From: Prinsepia uniflora
Taxonomy: Eukaryota; Streptophyta; Magnoliopsida; Rosales; Rosaceae
NCBI GenBank assembly: GCA_032719365.1
Contig: CM064871.1
Coordinates: 36,863,566-36,927,565 of the forward strand
Direction: 5' to 3'
DNA length: 64,000 nucleotides
The notes under the pieces: generated by a model
Databases searched by the model: none
What the model was told of the DNA's origin: nothing
Seen by the model: the letters and a program-made list of their open reading frames with translations, nothing else
Made by a program: the position numbers and the translations under genes
In this document: positions 61,551-64,000 of the stretch, piece by piece
Numbering within the stretch: position 1 is the first letter of the stretch
Layout of the letters: each line of letters opens with the position of its first letter

Positions 61551-63267
61551 ATCCAGCAAATCCAATCCAAATTCAATGTAAAACCATTTCCAAATCCATA
61601 ACCAAACTCGAATTCGAAATCCCCGTTCGAAGCCCTTCCGGCGTCCAGAACCGACATTCCGAACCCAAATCCGGAGATCTACTTTTATACCCAAAACTCA
61701 GGTTAAATCACAAATTATGTTTCTCAATCCATTTATCATCTTCGAAAAACACTTATCGATTAAAATCTCCAAACATAGCTTTAAAATCGGAAAATCAGCT
61801 TTTCTCGAAAAACGTGCAAAATCACGAAAATATCTCGAATCACGTGCAAACACATCAACCACATATACTCATCATTAAGAAGCATAAAAACATAGTTAAT
61901 ATCATAAAACATTAATAAAACAGTTAGGCATGCTCGAGTTTAAAGAAAGAGTCCACTCACAAATCAGAACGAGTCAATCGCGCTCCGTGCGCTCCTCGAC
62001 CGTCTCGGGTGCCTCCCGTCCTGTCAATATGCACCAAATAGGGTCACAAACACATCAAGGATACTATCCCTAATTTCCCCAATTTTTCAGGAATTTACTA
62101 ATATTTTAATCCATCAAATCTACTTAATTATCTTGTGTTTTCACTGTTGATTATATGATGATAACTATGCTATTTCGGTTTTACGTGGTTTCACGCTTTT
62201 TGAGATAAATATCGTATTTCACGCATTTCGAGGTTACAGTTTTCGCCTATGCATGAATACTGTTTTGATGAAGTCATTGGATAGGATTATGCATGCTACG
62301 TATTTATGACGTTTGATTATATTTGTGAAGTGATTTCGGGAATTGCACGTTTTGGAATTTGCACGTGAATTCGGACATAAGTCCTATTTTGATAAGTTAT
62401 GATTTCGGAATGAATTTTTGGAAATGGATCATGATGAATCGTGTTTATAAATGGTTTTGGGTTTAAAGACCCGGTTTATTGTTGGATCTGGTTTTGGGTT
62501 TAAAGACCCGGTTAATTGATGACGGGGCCAGGCCCGGTAAATTGAGTTTAAAGACTCGTGAGTTTAAAGACTCGGTTATTGTGATACCCCCGAGGCCTAT
62601 TGATTATGCTTTGAGTTTAAAGACTTGTTGATATCCCGGGAAGGCCTGATATTGAGTTTAAAGACTCGGATGGATCCAACGGTTTAATTGTGATTGTTGA
62701 TTCACTTTCTACCTGATTTGCGTAATTGATGTTTCAAATTGACGGCTTATGGATTTTGGTAATATTATATTAGATTACACGAGTTATGATGGTTTTTCTG
62801 AAATGTTTTCCATGTTTTGGGAAAAAAGGGATTTCGAATGTTTAATACGAGTTTTTTTAACTGGTTATGCATGCGTGTTGTAAAACTGGAGGGCGAACCC
62901 CAGATTCCTTAAACTGTTTTCTTCAAACCTTTGTTTCGGTCCACTCATATTTTGTTGTTTTAACTACCCTCCAGGTCGTGGTACAAGTTCGGGGGCTAGC
63001 GCCGAGGCAGAGGCAGAGGCATAAAGTTTCCGTTGCGGAGTAGTCAGTTCACAGAGTAGGATTTGATCTTTAACTTGTTTTGTAATATTATGCTCTGTGA
63101 AACTAAGGACTTGAGGTCTAGTCGGTTGTATTTGTTTAATCTCCCTGGTCTGACAATGGATGTGATGTAATATTATTTTGGTTTTCCGGTCTTTTGGATT
63201 CGATTGTCAGACGGGAGCAGGATGCTTCCCGATTATCGAGGCGATAACCGGGGTGGGTCCTGTCAAT

Positions 63268-63279
63268 TGGTATCAGAGC
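63268..63279 (+). other. Primer-binding site for initiator Met-tRNA
   Basis: TGGTATCAGAGC two bases after the LTR terminus CTGTCA. Confidence 0.92.
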
Positions 63280-63365
63280 ATAGGTTTACGGTTCGTGGCT
63301 GGCACTTGGGTGTGCCTCGATTATTGTACTAACTTATGCCTCTTTTAGAAAAAGGACGAACGACC

Positions 63366-64000
63366 ATGCCTCCGCGACGTGAACCCCCTCCACGACCTGA
63401 CGGTGACGCCGAGAGTGCTTCGATCGAGCGGGCCCAGCGTCTTGGGGCTATGGTGTTTAGTGGTGGAGCGGATCCCGAGGATGCGCACCGTTGGATTTCT
63501 CGGTTTGAGCGGATTTTTGCTGTGATGCACTGTCCTCCTGAGGAGCGAGTTGTATTGGCCACATTTTTGCTTGATGGATCTGCTTATGAGTGGTGGTATA
63601 CTCTGGAGTTGTCGGGTTGGGATGCCCGTACAGTGACTTGGGAGACCTTTCGTGAACGGTTTCTGGATCAGTATTATCCCCGTTCATTCCGTGATGCTAG
63701 GGAGACCAAGTTTCTGCAGCTCTAACAGGGGAGCATGTCGGTAGCTGAGTATGAGCAGAAATTTCAGATGCTAGCCCGTTTTGCTCCTACCTTTGTGTCT
63801 ACTGAGGCTGAGAAATGTCGTAGGTTCGAGCTTGACCTACGGGGTGAGATTCGGGCCATTGTGACGGCTGGAGCTTTTACTACTCTCAGGGAGTTGTCTG
63901 ATGCCGCAGTACGGGTTGAGGCTAGTCTCCCGACACGTCCACAGTACTCTGGTGGTGGACAACGTCGAGAGCGTTCATATCCTGGATCGTATGGTCAGAG
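63366..64000 (+). pseudogene. Retrotransposon gag with one in-frame stop, partial
   Basis: Frame from MPPRREPPPRPDGDAESASI through VFSGGADPEDAHRWISRFER, CPPEERVVLATFLLDGSAYE and LELSGWDARTVTWETFRERF. A TAA interrupts at 63723-63725 (after TKFLQL). The same frame then continues QGSMSVAEYEQKFQMLARFA and CRRFELDLRGEIRAIV to the window edge, so only one point lesion is seen in 211 codons. An upstream in-frame ATG at 63336 adds 10 residues; 63366 is preferred because it matches the start of the inverted copy. Gag forms the particle shell of the Ty3/gypsy-like element. Protease and polymerase would lie beyond the window. Confidence 0.9.

Larger units (their letters stand above)
60332..62147 (-). 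mobile_element. Ty3/gypsy-like element, inverted, 5' LTR + PBS + partial gag
   Basis: Read on the minus strand: an LTR part from about 62147 to 60845 ending GGGTCCTGACA, then AT, then the PBS TGGTATCAGAGC (60842-60831) and gag from 60758. Gag breaks at about 60407, and a mosaic of LTR terminus and gag pieces fills 60332-60406. The LTR includes GAGTCTTTAAACTC tandem units (61364-61550) and a box pair at 61143 and 61951. Confidence 0.75.
62148..64000 (+). mobile_element. Ty3/gypsy-like element, LTR 3' part + PBS + gag (runs off window)
   Basis: LTR sequence from about 62148 to 63265 (ends GGGTGGGTCCTGTCA), PBS 63268-63279, then gag to the window edge. It faces the inverted element head-to-head, and the start of the LTR is missing at the junction. 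Contains GGGTTTAAAGACCC tandem units (62455-62665), a CCACTCAT box at 62940 and split hairpin halves (TCTGACAAT near 63152; ATTGTCAGAC near 63204). Confidence 0.75.

Overview
This window is nuclear DNA of a flowering plant, most likely a eudicot. The evidence is intron-split plant housekeeping genes, LTR retrotransposons with initiator-Met-tRNA primer-binding sites (TGGTATCAGAGC), CACTA-type transposon debris and long microsatellites. The species cannot be named from the sequence. Only one stretch of about 5 kb (16.4-21.2 kb) is a gene island. Nearly everything else is nested transposable elements.

Gene island: an S-adenosylmethionine-dependent methyltransferase of the METTL13/EEF1AKMT4-like family (minus, 9 exons, 247 aa) stands head-to-head with Mediator subunit MED21 (plus, 3 exons, 141 aa) across about 250 bp. 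SRP19, a signal recognition particle subunit (minus, 3 exons, 132 aa), is convergent with MED21. All three splice into complete frames with GT-AG introns.

Transposon landscape: one large LTR family dominates. Its LTRs are about 2.6-3.3 kb, start TGTAACGACCCGTCCC and end GGGTCCTGACA. Copies are present as: (i) one complete element at 32257-47678 with perfect 5-bp target duplications (AACAA), a PBS, a polypurine tract and a 3.16-kb internal domain with no gag or pol, i.e. LARD-like; (ii) part of a second internal domain plus its 3' LTR start at 1-1939; (iii) six solo LTRs with recognisable target duplications (TAAGG, AATAG, TTCGG, TCATC/TTAGC, CTTAG, TAGTA), several nested in each other; (iv) truncated copies. 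Positions 6183-15307 are a decayed CACTA element with a TNP2-like transposase pseudogene. A second, weaker CACTA-like candidate spans 30082-49785 and would contain the whole LARD-like element. At 60332-64000 two Ty3/gypsy-like elements with related gag genes lie head-to-head as a large inverted structure.

Most unusual observation: the LTRs and the non-coding internal domain are built from short inverted repeats that stay paired although the bases change. Examples are a 1.2-1.4-kb domain bounded by CTGTGAGTGGAC and GTCCACTCACAG, arrays of 5-bp-stem/3-nt-loop units inside that domain, a 9-bp-stem hairpin near the LTR 3' end, and a 26-bp palindrome near the LTR 5' end. Paired changes in several of these suggest a structured non-coding retroelement.
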